Part shown: positions 1 to 8,730 of the stretch, piece after piece
Layout of the letters: every line of letters starts with the position of its first letter
Numbering within the stretch: position 1 is the stretch's first letter
Assembly (NCBI RefSeq): GCF_014268755.2
Contig: NZ_CP077093.1
Coordinates: 1,290,001-1,354,000 of the forward strand
Direction of reading: 5' to 3'
From: Pseudomonas vanderleydeniana
GTDB lineage: Bacteria > Pseudomonadota > Gammaproteobacteria > Pseudomonadales > Pseudomonadaceae
Length of the DNA: 64,000 nt
Notes under the pieces: generated by a model
Database searches by the model: none
What the model saw: the letters and a program-made list of their open reading frames with translations, nothing else
Told to the model about the DNA's origin: nothing
Translations under genes and position numbers: made by a program

Positions 1-1
1 G

Positions 2-1840
2 CTGGGACTGCTCAACGACATTCTCGACTACTCCAAGATCGAGGCCGGCAAGCTGCGCCTGGACATGCACCCGTTCGAGCTCGAGGCGCTGATGCGCGAC
101 CTGGCGGTAGTGCTGGCGGGCAACCAGGGCAGCAAGGAAGTCGAAGTGATGTTCGACCTCGACTCCGAACTGCCGGGCAGCCTGGTCGGCGACAGCATGC
201 GTCTGCAGCAGGTGCTGATCAACCTGGCGGGCAATGCCCTGAAGTTCACCCAGCAGGGCCAGGTCGTGGTCAGCCTCCGCCAGTTGCAGCGTCTGGAGGG
301 CAGGGTGAAGTTGCGGGTCGAGGTCTGCGATACCGGTATCGGTATCAACGCCGAACAGTTGCAGCGGATCTTCGAGGTCTTCACCCAGGCGGAGGCCTCG
401 ACCACCCGCCGCTTTGGCGGCACGGGGCTGGGGCTGGTGATCTGCAAGCGCCTGGTCGGGTTGATGGGGGGCGAGCTGCTGGTCGAGAGCGAGGAGGGCA
501 GCGGCAGCCGGTTCTGGTTCGACATCACCCTGGACGTGTCGCGCACCGAGCCGCTGCGGTTGTCCTGCCCCGGCGTGGACTCGCAGATGCGCCTGCTGGT
601 GGCCGACGACAATTCCATGGCCTGTGAGCTGCTGTTGCGCACCGTGCGCTCCCTGGGCTGGACCGCAGACACGGTGGATGGCGGCACGCGGGCGGTGGAA
701 AGCGTGCGCAACGCGCAGTTGCGCGGCGAACCGTATGACGTGGTGTTGATGGACTGGCGCATGCCGGACATGGACGGTCTTAGCGCCGCCCGGCTGATCA
801 GCCTGCAGGAACAGAGCGTACCGCCACCGATGGTGATCATGATCACGGCCTACGGTCGCGAGGTGCTGGCCGACGTGCACCATGAAGGCGATGCCCCCTT
901 CGTCGGCTTCCTCACCAAGCCGGTGACCCCGCTGCAACTGGCCGACGCGGTGCAGCGGGCCTTCAGCAGCAGCGAGGTGGTTGCCGAGGTGCGCCCGGCG
1001 CCGGAGCGGCAGCGACGCCTGTCCGGCATGCGCCTGCTGGTGGTGGAAGACAATGCGCTTAATCGCCAGGTCGCCGACGAACTGCTCAGGGGCGAGGGCG
1101 CGCAGGTGGTGCTGGCCGAAGGCGGGTTGGAAGGCGTCAGCCAGGTGTTCTCCAGTGCGACGCCGTTCGATGCGGTGCTGATGGACATCCAGATGCCGGA
1201 TATCGATGGCATGGAGGCGACCCGGCGGATTCGCCGGCAGTCCGACTTCGCTTCGCTACCGATCCTGGCCATGACCGCCAATGCTTCCAGCAGTGATCGT
1301 GAGGCCTGCCTGGCGGCGGGAATGAACGACCATGTGAGCAAACCCATCGACCTGGAGGAGCTGGTGCTGAGCCTGCGCATCCAGACCGGGCGTGAAGTCC
1401 CTCGGCCCAAGATTTCCACGGTCATGGCGAATGGGGCCGACACGGTGCTGGAGGCGCGCGAGTCGATCATGGCCCGGTTCGGCGGCAATCTCGAATTGAT
1501 CAGTACGGTCCTCTACGGCTTTGGTGCGGAGCTGGATAAACAGCTGTCGCTGTTGCCGGCCCATCTGCGGGACCGTGACGGTCCGGCGCTGGCCGCCGTG
1601 CTGCATGCGATCAAGGGCAGCTCCGGCACCATGGGCGCCCAGGCGCTGTCGCAGCGGGCCGGGGCCCTGGAGCGTGAGCTGCTGTATGGCGATGCCGCCG
1701 TGATAGCCCGGGTGCTCGACGATCCGCACTGGTTGCCTGAACTTAGGCAGTTGTTGACCCGTAGCGTCGAAGAGTTGCAGGCGGCGTTTGGCAATGGCTA
1801 TCGGGGGGACGCGCCGCGGGAGGCAATGACCGCCCCTTGA
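2..1840 (+). CDS. Hybrid sensor histidine kinase/response regulator, 5' truncated by window edge
   Basis: The open frame runs in from the left edge; the first codons read LLNDILDYSKIEAGKL, the end of a HisKA dimerisation domain, so the sensor region and phospho-accepting His lie outside. Next come a HATPase_c domain (N box INLAGNALKF, G box GGTGLGL), two receiver domains (first with VLMDWRMPDMDG, second with VLMDIQMPDIDG, both with the conserved Asp and a C-terminal K-P) and a C-terminal Hpt domain (HAIKGSSGTMG, His phosphorelay site). This is the BarA/GacS-like phosphorelay layout, but with two receivers. Which kinase it is cannot be told without the N-terminus. Ends at a TGA. Confidence 0.93.
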   Translation: MGLLNDILDYSKIEAGKLRLDMHPFELEALMRDLAVVLAGNQGSKEVEVMFDLDSELPGSLVGDSMRLQQVLINLAGNALKFTQQGQVVVSLRQLQRLEGRVKLRVEVCDTGIGINAEQLQRIFEVFTQAEASTTRRFGGTGLGLVICKRLVGLMGGELLVESEEGSGSRFWFDITLDVSRTEPLRLSCPGVDSQMRLLVADDNSMACELLLRTVRSLGWTADTVDGGTRAVESVRNAQLRGEPYDVVLMDWRMPDMDGLSAARLISLQEQSVPPPMVIMITAYGREVLADVHHEGDAPFVGFLTKPVTPLQLADAVQRAFSSSEVVAEVRPAPERQRRLSGMRLLVVEDNALNRQVADELLRGEGAQVVLAEGGLEGVSQVFSSATPFDAVLMDIQMPDIDGMEATRRIRRQSDFASLPILAMTANASSSDREACLAAGMNDHVSKPIDLEELVLSLRIQTGREVPRPKISTVMANGADTVLEARESIMARFGGNLELISTVLYGFGAELDKQLSLLPAHLRDRDGPALAAVLHAIKGSSGTMGAQALSQRAGALERELLYGDAAVIARVLDDPHWLPELRQLLTRSVEELQAAFGNGYRGDAPREAMTAP

Positions 1841-1886
1841 ACGGGCTGGTCGGGCGTTGCCTCGATTGTGTCGCTGGCGGCAACGA

Positions 1887-1918
1887 TGGTGTGCCCTGGC
1901 GTAACGAGCGGCACACCA
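1887..1918. repeat. Inverted repeat, 9-bp arms
   Basis: TGGTGTGCC at 1887-1895 is the exact reverse complement of GGCACACCA at 1910-1918. There is no T-run on either side, so it is not a typical intrinsic terminator. It lies 47 bases after the kinase stop and could be an operator or mRNA 3' structure. Confidence 0.5.
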
Positions 1919-1990
1919 AGTGGAGGCGAAACCGGAACGTGTCGAGCGCTAGAATGCACACCAGGCGGTTGCGGCAGGGCATGACGGTGA

Positions 1991-2019
1991 TTCAACGGCC
2001 AGGCGGTGGGCTTTATACT
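1991..2019 (+). promoter_or_regulatory. Candidate sigma70 promoter for MBL hydrolase
   Basis: TTCAAC (1991-1996), 17 bases, then TATACT (2014-2019), about 95 bases upstream of the hydrolase ATG. The -10 is good, the -35 weak. The rest of the 1841-2113 gap holds the inverted repeat at 1887-1918 and no other gene that I can support. Confidence 0.45.
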
Positions 2020-2113
2020 TCCCGCCACATGCTCCTGTTCGGTTTTTGCGCTGCGGTGCCGGAACCGCACAGGGGCTTTTTACTGTCTGTCGAGCCTGTT
2101 GCAGGAGCAGCCC

Positions 2114-2758
2114 ATGGACTCTGCAAAACCCGCGCTGATCCGCGAAACCTTCCCCGTCGGCCCGTTGCAGTGCAACTGCACGATCATCGGCGACCCGATC
2201 ACGAAAAAAGCCATCGTCGTCGATCCCGGCGGCAATCACGAATTGATCCTGGCCCGGCTCGAGGCCCTGGGATTGAAGGTGGTCAGCATCATTCATACCC
2301 ATGCGCACCTGGATCATTTCCTGGCCTCGGGCCAGTTGAAGGAGAAAACCGGCGCCACCCTGCATCTGCACAAGGATGACCAGTTTCTCTGGGACAACCT
2401 GGAAATGCAGTGCCAGATGTTCGGCGTGCCCTATACGCCGGTGCCGTCGCCGGACCATTGGCTGGCCGATGATGAGGAGCTGGCCTGCGGCTGTGGCGTG
2501 GCCCTGCACACGCCGGGACATACCCCGGGCTCCATGAGCTTCTGGTTTTCCGAGGCTAGACTGTTGATTGCCGGGGACACGCTGTTTCGCCGCGGCATCG
2601 GTCGTACCGACCTGTGGGGTGGCGACCAGGCCACCATCGTGCGTTCGATCCGGCAGCGCCTGTACACGCTGGACGAGGAGGCGACGGTGGTCACCGGCCA
2701 CGGTCCCGATACCCGTCTGGGCGACGAGATGCGGGAGAACCCGTTTGTGCGTGGCTGA
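2114..2758 (+). CDS. MBL-fold metallo-hydrolase (glyoxalase II-like)
   Basis: A 214-residue metallo-beta-lactamase-fold protein. The metal-binding signature HTHAHLDH is present near residue 62, followed by a later GHTPGS motif, a conserved Asp in IAGDTLF and a C-terminal GHGP His, so all the usual zinc/iron ligands are there. The family includes hydroxyacylglutathione hydrolases and related thioesterases; the substrate of this one is unknown. I start at the ATG at 2114 (MDSAKPALIRETF) because GCAGGAGCAG gives a good ribosome-binding site; the open frame further upstream is not protein-like. Probably cytoplasmic and monocistronic. Confidence 0.9.
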   Translation: MDSAKPALIRETFPVGPLQCNCTIIGDPITKKAIVVDPGGNHELILARLEALGLKVVSIIHTHAHLDHFLASGQLKEKTGATLHLHKDDQFLWDNLEMQCQMFGVPYTPVPSPDHWLADDEELACGCGVALHTPGHTPGSMSFWFSEARLLIAGDTLFRRGIGRTDLWGGDQATIVRSIRQRLYTLDEEATVVTGHGPDTRLGDEMRENPFVRG

Positions 2759-2856
2759 GAACTTTCATGGAATTTTTGCCGTTCGTCGTGTTCCAACGCC
2801 AGCACAGGTCCCATTGCCAACGGCCTCTGCACTTTCAATGAGTAGGAGCTAGATCC

Positions 2857-3675
2857 ATGTTCACCTCGCGTCGTTTGATTCTCGTCGCTACCACCGTTGC
2901 CATGCTGTCCGGCTGTGCAACGCAAAACCCGTATGACAACCAGGGACAGGTAGAGCAGGGTGGCTCTTCGGGCATGAGCAGGACCGTCAAGTATGGTGGC
3001 CTGGGCGCCCTGGCCGGTGCCGTCGCCGGTGCCGCCATCGACCACAACAACCGGGGCAAGGGTGCGCTGATCGGTGCCCTGGTCGCCGGTGCGGGGGCTG
3101 CCGGCTACGGTTACTATGCCGACCAGCAGGAAAAGAAACTGCGTGAAAGCATGGCCAACACCGGCGTCCAGGTGCAGCGCCAGGGCGATCAGATCAAGCT
3201 GATCATGCCGGGCAACATCACCTTCGCCACCAACTCCGATGCCATCGCCAGCAGCTTCTACCAGCCGCTGAACAACCTGGCCAACTCCCTCAAGGAGTTC
3301 AACCAGAACCAGATCGAGATCGTCGGCTACACCGACAGCACCGGCAGCCGCCAGCTGAACATGGACCTGTCCCAGCGCCGGGCACAGAGCGTGGCCAACT
3401 ACCTGACCTCGCAGGGCGTCAACGGTGCCAACCTGTCGGCCCGTGGTGCCGGTCCGGACAATCCGATCGCCAGCAACGCCGACGTCAATGGCCGGGCGCA
3501 GAACCGCCGGGTGGAAGTCAACCTGCGCGCCATTCCTGGTCAGCAGTACGGCCAGCCGCAGCAGCAGGGCCAGTACCCGCAACAGCAGCAGGGCTATCAA
3601 CAGCAGGGTTACCAGCAGCAGTACCAGCAACCGCAGGGCCAGGTGTACGGCCAGCCGGTCCAGCAGTACCCTTGA
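2857..3675 (+). CDS. OmpA-family lipoprotein with glycine-zipper domain and Gln-rich tail
   Basis: 272 residues. An N-terminal lipoprotein signal ends in the lipobox LSGC (Cys20). Residues about 44-85 form a glycine zipper rich in GALAGAVAGA-type repeats. Residues about 110-225 are an OmpA-like peptidoglycan-binding domain (FATNSDAI, GYTDSTGS, LSQRRAQSV, NRRVEV). The layout matches YiaD-like outer-membrane lipoproteins that tether the outer membrane to the wall. Unusually, the last about 45 residues are a Q/Y/P/G-rich low-complexity tail. A ribosome site (GTAGGAG) precedes the ATG and a strong terminator follows. Likely transcribed alone. Confidence 0.9.
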   Translation: MFTSRRLILVATTVAMLSGCATQNPYDNQGQVEQGGSSGMSRTVKYGGLGALAGAVAGAAIDHNNRGKGALIGALVAGAGAAGYGYYADQQEKKLRESMANTGVQVQRQGDQIKLIMPGNITFATNSDAIASSFYQPLNNLANSLKEFNQNQIEIVGYTDSTGSRQLNMDLSQRRAQSVANYLTSQGVNGANLSARGAGPDNPIASNADVNGRAQNRRVEVNLRAIPGQQYGQPQQQGQYPQQQQGYQQQGYQQQYQQPQGQVYGQPVQQYP

Positions 3676-3698
3676 AGGTCTGACTGAAGCCCGGATGT

Positions 3699-3736
3699 AA
3701 AAAAGCCCGCCCGATCACAGATCGGGCGGGCTTTTT
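3699..3736. terminator. Bidirectional intrinsic terminator
   Basis: AAGCCCGCCCGAT and ATCGGGCGGGCTT form a long GC stem around a short loop, with A-run before and T-run after. It serves the convergent OmpA-like lipoprotein gene (plus) and zapG (minus). Confidence 0.92.
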
Positions 3737-3754
3737 CGTAGCGCTGAAGTCGGC

Positions 3755-4192
3755 TTACTTCTTCAGGCCGTAATGCTCGTCGAGCATGCCGGGTGCGTTC
3801 GGCGCCTTGGGCGCGTAGTCCCGTGGCGGCTCCTGGTTTTCCCGTGGCGGGGTCAGGCGTTCCCGTGGCGTTTGGGGCGCTTCGGAATGCAGGGCGGCCA
3901 GCAGGCGTTGGCGGGTCAGCTCGTCCAGGGCCAGGCGGTTGGCACCCTCGGCGAGGTGGTCCTGCACTTCCTGATAGCTCTGGGTGAGTTTCTTGACCAG
4001 TGCCGCAGTGCTGTTGAAGTGGGTCACCACTTCATTCTGATAGGTATCGAAACGTTCCTGGATATCGTCCAGCTGACGCTGCGTGCTGCTGGGAGCGGCA
4101 CTCGGGACCAGACGGGCGACCAGGAAACCGATGGCGACACCGGCAACCAGGGCAAGAGTCGGCAACAACCAAACTAAGAGCGAGTGTTCCAC
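3755..4192 (-). CDS. zapG: DUF1043 inner-membrane protein ZapG (YhcB)
   Basis: 145 residues: one N-terminal transmembrane helix (LLPTLALVAGVAIGFLVARLV, about residues 8-28) followed by a long helical, coiled-coil-prone segment (RQLDDIQERFDTYQNEVV...) and a Pro-rich C-terminus. This is the layout of the YhcB/DUF1043 family, which in E. coli (ZapG) links cell elongation and division machinery and envelope integrity. The role in this organism is inferred from the family. Minus strand, convergent with the OmpA-like gene, sharing its terminator. Confidence 0.85.
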   Translation of the reverse strand: MEHSLLVWLLPTLALVAGVAIGFLVARLVPSAAPSSTQRQLDDIQERFDTYQNEVVTHFNSTAALVKKLTQSYQEVQDHLAEGANRLALDELTRQRLLAALHSEAPQTPRERLTPPRENQEPPRDYAPKAPNAPGMLDEHYGLKK

Positions 4193-4334
4193 GAGTCCTT
4201 CCTCTATAAACGGCTTTGCTTTACGTTAACGGCTCGGACCTGCGCTGTATACCGCGATCTTCTGGTCGCAAGCTGTCAGGCACAGACTTTTAGCTAGACG
4301 AGTCGACCCCTAGAGAGGTCACGGAGTTCATTCC

Positions 4335-4970
4335 TTGCTTATGCGTGAAACCGCTTTTTTCATCGACGGCCCGGTCGGTCAATTGGAAGCCCTGTACCTG
4401 GACAACCCCGAGCCCCGTGGCCTGGCGTTGATCTGTCACCCCAACCCGGTGCAGGGCGGGACCATGCTCAACAAGGTCGTTTCGACCCTGCAGCGCACCG
4501 CCCGCGATGCCGGGCTGATCACCTTGCGTTTCAACTACCGGGGCGTCGGCGCCAGTGCCGGCAGCCACGACATGGGCAGTGGTGAAGTCGATGACGCCGA
4601 GGCCGCCGCGCAGTGGCTGCTGGCGAAACACCCGGACTTGCCGCTGACGCTGTTCGGTTTTTCCTTTGGCGGTTTCGTCGCGGCGAGTCTCGGTGGTCGC
4701 CTGGAGGCCCGTGGCCAGTCGCTCAAGCACCTGTTCATGGTGGCTGCGGCGGTGATGCGCCTGCGCGCCGAGGACCGCCTGCCCGAGAGTTGCCCGCTGA
4801 CCCTGATCCAGCCGGAAGCCGACGAAGTGATCGACCCGCAGGTGGTCTACGACTGGTCCGCCGCCCTCGACCGTCCCCATGAGCTGCTGAAAGTGGCAGA
4901 ATGCGGACACTTTTTTCATGGCAAGCTGACTGATCTGAAGGATCTGCTCCTGCCGCGCCTCTCGAATTGA
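4335..4970 (+). CDS. Alpha/beta hydrolase
   Basis: About 211 residues of the small bacterial alpha/beta-hydrolase type. The N-terminal [10 protein letters not shown] segment (oxyanion-hole region), nucleophile elbow GFSFGG (Ser about residue 111), a later Asp in EADEVIDP and His in GHFFHGKL make a complete catalytic triad. Substrate unknown. The start is uncertain: TTG at 4335 sits 8 bases after an ACGGAG ribosome site, while the ATG at 4341 (MRETAFF) is 14 bases away but matches the usual family start. It lies 25 bases upstream of trpS and may be co-transcribed with it. Confidence 0.88.
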   Translation: MLMRETAFFIDGPVGQLEALYLDNPEPRGLALICHPNPVQGGTMLNKVVSTLQRTARDAGLITLRFNYRGVGASAGSHDMGSGEVDDAEAAAQWLLAKHPDLPLTLFGFSFGGFVAASLGGRLEARGQSLKHLFMVAAAVMRLRAEDRLPESCPLTLIQPEADEVIDPQVVYDWSAALDRPHELLKVAECGHFFHGKLTDLKDLLLPRLSN

Positions 4971-4995
4971 TAGCAGTCTGACTAAGCGATTACCC

Positions 4996-6348
4996 ATGAC
5001 GACTCGTACGCGTATCCTCACCGGCATCACCACCACGGGCACCCCGCACCTGGGCAACTATGCCGGCGCCATCCGCCCGGCGATCCTGGCCAGCCGTGAC
5101 AGCAATGCCGACTCCTTCTATTTCCTGGCCGACTACCACGCGCTGATCAAGTGCGACGACCCGCTGCGTATCCAGCGTTCGCGCCTGGAAATCGCCGCGA
5201 CCTGGCTGGCCGGCGGACTGGATGTGGACCGCGTGACGTTCTATCGCCAGTCGGACATCCCGGAGATTCCCGAACTGACCTGGCTGCTGACCTGTGTCGC
5301 GGCCAAGGGCCTGCTGAACCGCGCGCATGCCTACAAGGCCTCGGTGGACAAGAACGTCGAGACCGGTGAAGACCCGGATGCCGGCATCACCATGGGCCTG
5401 TACAGCTACCCGGTGCTGATGGCGGCGGACATCCTGATGTTCAACGCGCACAAGGTGCCGGTCGGTCGCGACCAGATCCAGCACGTGGAAATGGCCCGTG
5501 ACATCGGACAGCGCTTCAACCACCTGTTCGGCCAGGGCCAGGAATTCTTCGTCATGCCTGAGGCGTTGATCGAGGAAAGCGTGGCGACGCTGCCGGGCCT
5601 GGATGGTCGGAAAATGTCCAAGAGCTATGACAACACCATTCCGTTGTTCACCAGTGCCAAGGACATGAAGGACGCCATCTCGCGCATCGTCACCGACTCG
5701 CGCGCGCCGGGTGAAGCGAAGGACCCGGACAATTCCCACCTGTTCACCCTGTACCAGGCGTTCGCCACGACCGAGCAGGCCGCCGGCTTCCGTGATGAAC
5801 TGCTGGGTGGCCTGGGTTGGGGCGAGGCGAAAAATCGTCTGTTCCAACTGCTCGATGCCGAGCTAGGCGAGAAGCGCGAGCGTTACCACGAGCTGATTTC
5901 GCGTCCGGCGGACCTCGAGGACATCCTCCAGGCCGGCGCGCAGAAGGCCCGCAAGGTCGCCACGCCGTTCCTCGCACAACTGCGCGAGGCGGTTGGCCTG
6001 CGGTCGTTCGTCAGCCAGGTGCAGGTGGCTGAAACCGGCAAGAAGAAAGCCGCCAAGGCCGCGCGTTTCGTCAGCTTCCGCGAGGACGACAGCTTCCGTT
6101 TCCGTCTGCTGGCGGCCGATGGCGAACAACTGTTGTTGTCGCGCAACTTTGCCGACGGCAAGGCCGCGGGCGTGGTGACCAAGCAGTTGCAGTCGGGCCA
6201 GGACCTGGATATCCGCAGCGAGGCGCGCGCCTTCAGCGTCTGGCTGGACGGTGCCTGTGTCGCCGACAGCCCCGAGTTCGCCGACGAAGCGGCTCGTGAT
6301 GCCGCTATCGAGGCCCTGCGGGTGGCGCTGACGCCGCTTCAGGACTGA
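4996..6348 (+). CDS. trpS: Tryptophanyl-tRNA synthetase with C-terminal extension
   Basis: Class I synthetase that charges tRNA-Trp. The HIGH-like signature is TPHLGNYAG near the N-terminus and the KMSKS loop is present in full ([10 protein letters not shown], about residue 208). At 450 residues it is about 115 longer than the E. coli-type enzyme. The extra C-terminal part (about residues 345-450) contains [16 protein letters not shown], which resembles a DUF1508/YegP-like beta unit; that similarity is my inference. The ATG at 4996 is followed by the canonical [20 protein letters not shown] start. A terminator at 6388-6419 ends the unit. Confidence 0.96.
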   Translation: MTTRTRILTGITTTGTPHLGNYAGAIRPAILASRDSNADSFYFLADYHALIKCDDPLRIQRSRLEIAATWLAGGLDVDRVTFYRQSDIPEIPELTWLLTCVAAKGLLNRAHAYKASVDKNVETGEDPDAGITMGLYSYPVLMAADILMFNAHKVPVGRDQIQHVEMARDIGQRFNHLFGQGQEFFVMPEALIEESVATLPGLDGRKMSKSYDNTIPLFTSAKDMKDAISRIVTDSRAPGEAKDPDNSHLFTLYQAFATTEQAAGFRDELLGGLGWGEAKNRLFQLLDAELGEKRERYHELISRPADLEDILQAGAQKARKVATPFLAQLREAVGLRSFVSQVQVAETGKKKAAKAARFVSFREDDSFRFRLLAADGEQLLLSRNFADGKAAGVVTKQLQSGQDLDIRSEARAFSVWLDGACVADSPEFADEAARDAAIEALRVALTPLQD

Positions 6349-6387
6349 TCCAGCATTCGGCCCGACCAAGGGCCGATTGCCATTCCG

Positions 6388-6419
6388 ACGGGCCATCGCT
6401 AAAGTGACGGCCCGTTTTT
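6388..6419 (+). terminator. Intrinsic terminator after trpS
   Basis: ACGGGCC (6388-6394) pairs with GGCCCGT (6409-6415) and is followed by TTTTT. It lies only about 20 bases upstream of the zapE start, so zapE translation or readthrough may interact with it. Confidence 0.8.
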
Positions 6420-6439
6420 GTTACCTCGCTAACGAAATT

Positions 6440-7534
6440 ATGACGCCCCTAGAACGATATCAAGCTGATCTGAAACGCCCCGAGTTCTTTCATGACGCGG
6501 CCCAGGAAACGGCTGTGCGCCATTTGCAGCGCCTGTACGACGACCTGGTCGCGGCCTCGCAGAACAAACCGGGCCTGCTCGGCAAGCTGTTCGGCAAGAA
6601 GGACCAGGCGCCGGTCAAGGGCCTGTACTTCTGGGGCGGCGTAGGTCGCGGCAAGACCTACCTGGTGGACACCTTCTTCGAGGCGCTGCCTTTCAAGGAA
6701 AAGACCCGTACGCACTTCCACCGCTTCATGAAGCGCGTGCACGAGGAAATGAAGACCCTGGGCGGCGAGAAGAACCCGCTGACCATCATCGCCAAGCGCT
6801 TCGCCGCCGAGACCCGGGTGATCTGCTTCGATGAGTTCTTCGTCTCCGACATCACCGACGCGATGATCCTCGGCACCCTGATGGAAGAGTTGTTCAAGAA
6901 CGGCGTGACCCTGGTCGCGACTTCGAACATCGTGCCGGACGGCCTCTACAAGGACGGCCTGCAGCGTGCGCGCTTCCTGCCGGCGATCGCCCTGATCAAG
7001 CAGAACACCGAGATCGTCAACGTCGACAGCGGCGTCGACTATCGCCTGCGCCACCTGGAGCAAGCCGAGCTGTTCCACTATCCGCTCAACGAAGCTGCCC
7101 ACGAAAGCCTGCGCAAGAGCTTCCGCGCGCTGACGCCGGAGTGCACCCAGGCAGTGGAAAACGATGTGCTGATCATCGAGAACCGCGAGATCCGTGCCCT
7201 GCGCACCTGCGATGACGTGGCCTGGTTCGACTTCCGCGAACTGTGCGACGGCCCACGCAGCCAGAACGACTACATCGAGCTGGGCAAGATTTTCCACGCC
7301 GTGCTGCTCAGTGGCGTCGAGCAGATGAGCGTCACCACCGACGACATCGCCCGTCGCTTCATCAACATGGTCGACGAGTTCTACGATCGCAACGTCAAGC
7401 TGATCATCTCGGCGGAAGTCGAGCTCAAGGATCTGTACACCGGTGGTCGCCTGACCTTCGAATTCCAGCGGACCCTCAGCCGCCTGCTGGAAATGCAGTC
7501 CCACGAGTTCCTGTCGCGGGCGCACAAGCCTTAG
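6440..7534 (+). CDS. zapE: Cell division ATPase ZapE (AFG1/DUF-type AAA)
   Basis: 364 residues. The Walker A is GGVGRGKTYLVD (about residue 60), Walker B ICFDEFFVSD, and later sensor motif VATSNIVPDGLY. This is the ZapE/AFG1-like ATPase family; in E. coli ZapE associates with the Z ring late in division and is needed under low oxygen or heat. I choose ATG 6440 (MTPLERYQADLKRPEF), the conserved family start, over the longer frame from 6377, which would run back through the trpS terminator. It is followed by an inverted repeat and convergent with the GlxA-type regulator. Confidence 0.93.
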   Translation: MTPLERYQADLKRPEFFHDAAQETAVRHLQRLYDDLVAASQNKPGLLGKLFGKKDQAPVKGLYFWGGVGRGKTYLVDTFFEALPFKEKTRTHFHRFMKRVHEEMKTLGGEKNPLTIIAKRFAAETRVICFDEFFVSDITDAMILGTLMEELFKNGVTLVATSNIVPDGLYKDGLQRARFLPAIALIKQNTEIVNVDSGVDYRLRHLEQAELFHYPLNEAAHESLRKSFRALTPECTQAVENDVLIIENREIRALRTCDDVAWFDFRELCDGPRSQNDYIELGKIFHAVLLSGVEQMSVTTDDIARRFINMVDEFYDRNVKLIISAEVELKDLYTGGRLTFEFQRTLSRLLEMQSHEFLSRAHKP

Positions 7535-7543
7535 CGAGCCTTC

Positions 7544-7563
7544 GGGGCGTCGCTCGACGCCCC
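7544..7563. terminator. GC hairpin between convergent zapE and GlxA-type regulator
   Basis: GGGGCGTCG (7544-7552) pairs with CGACGCCCC (7555-7563). There is no clear T-run, so termination is only plausible; it sits in the 54-base convergent gap where a terminator is expected. Confidence 0.4.
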
Positions 7564-7588
7564 TCAGTCTGTCCTTGACCGCCGCGGC

Positions 7589-8584
7589 TCAGGCCGCCTG
7601 CTGGAACTGTTGCCGATACTGGTTCGGCGACAGTTCGGTGTGTTGGCGGAACAACCGCGCAAAGAAGCTGGCGTCGTCGTAGCCGACCTCGTAGCTGATG
7701 GTCTTGATGCTCTTGCGGGTGCCCGACAACAGGCCCTTGGCCGTCTCGATGCGCAGGCGCTGCAGGTAGTGCAGCGGCTTGTCGCCGGTGGCGGTCTGGA
7801 AGCGACGCATGAAGTTGCGGATGCTCATGCCATGGTCGCGGGCCACATCCTCGAAGCGGAACTTGTCGGCGAAGTGCTCTTCGAGCCATTGCTGGATCTG
7901 CAGGATGATCACGTCCTGGTGCAGCTTCTGGCCGCCGAAACCGATGCGCCCCGGTGCATAGCTGCGCTGCACTTCATAGAGGATGTCGCGGGCCACCGCC
8001 TGGGCGATGTTGGCCCCGCAGAAACGTTCGATCAGGTAGATGTAGAGGTCGCAGGCCGAGGTGGTACCGCCGGCGCAGTACAGGTTGTCGGCGTCGGTCA
8101 GGTGCTTGTCCTGATTCAGCTGGACGTTGGGGAAGCGTTCGCTGAAGGTATTGAAGAAGCGCCAGTAGGTCGTGGCCTCCTTGCCGTCGAGCAGGCCGGC
8201 CTCGGCCAGCCAGAAGACCCCGGTCGCCTCGCCGCAGAGCACCGCGCCGCGCGCGTGCTGTTCACGCAGCCAGGGCAGGACCTGCGGGTAGCGTTCGCAG
8301 AGGTTGTCGAAGTCGTCCCAGAATGCCGGGAGGATGATCACGTCGGTGTTCCCGAGGCCGCCGTCCACCGGCATGATCACGTCGCTGAAGCTGCCCACGG
8401 GATTGCCGTCCGGACTGACCAGGCGGGTCTCGAAGGCAGGGGTGAGGCCCTGGCCGAGTTGCTTGCCGTAGCGCAGGCTGGCGAGGTGGAAGAAATCCTT
8501 GGCTTGCATGAGGGTCGAGGCGAAGACCCGGTCGGTAGCCAGGATGCTGACGCGCCGCAAGGGCGTCGAGGAGGTGTTAGCCAT
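7589..8584 (-). CDS. GlxA-family AraC-type transcriptional regulator
   Basis: 331 residues. The N-terminal two thirds is a DJ-1/PfpI-like class I amidotransferase-fold domain (VSILATDRVFASTL..., PAFWDDFDNL, LCGEATGVFWLAEAGLLDG); the C-terminus is a double HTH AraC domain (DVARDHGMSIRNFMRRFQTATG, SYEVGYDDASFFARLFRQHTELSPNQYR). This is the GlxA/FtrA-type architecture, used for control of small amine or amino-acid metabolism; the effector here is unknown. I take ATG 8584 (MANTSSTPLRR). It is divergent from the acyl-CoA dehydrogenase gene, which is a possible target. Confidence 0.9.
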   Translation of the reverse strand: MANTSSTPLRRVSILATDRVFASTLMQAKDFFHLASLRYGKQLGQGLTPAFETRLVSPDGNPVGSFSDVIMPVDGGLGNTDVIILPAFWDDFDNLCERYPQVLPWLREQHARGAVLCGEATGVFWLAEAGLLDGKEATTYWRFFNTFSERFPNVQLNQDKHLTDADNLYCAGGTTSACDLYIYLIERFCGANIAQAVARDILYEVQRSYAPGRIGFGGQKLHQDVIILQIQQWLEEHFADKFRFEDVARDHGMSIRNFMRRFQTATGDKPLHYLQRLRIETAKGLLSGTRKSIKTISYEVGYDDASFFARLFRQHTELSPNQYRQQFQQAA

Positions 8585-8730
8585 GATTCGATTATTCTTA
8601 TAAGGGAAAGTGGTCAACAAACGGCTGGATCGTCTTATTTTTTGGCGCATGTGTCCAGTGGTTCGAGGTAAAACACTGGCATAGGCTCACTGGGCCAATT
8701 CCGGCTTCAGTGTGTCTGCAAGGTGCCTGC

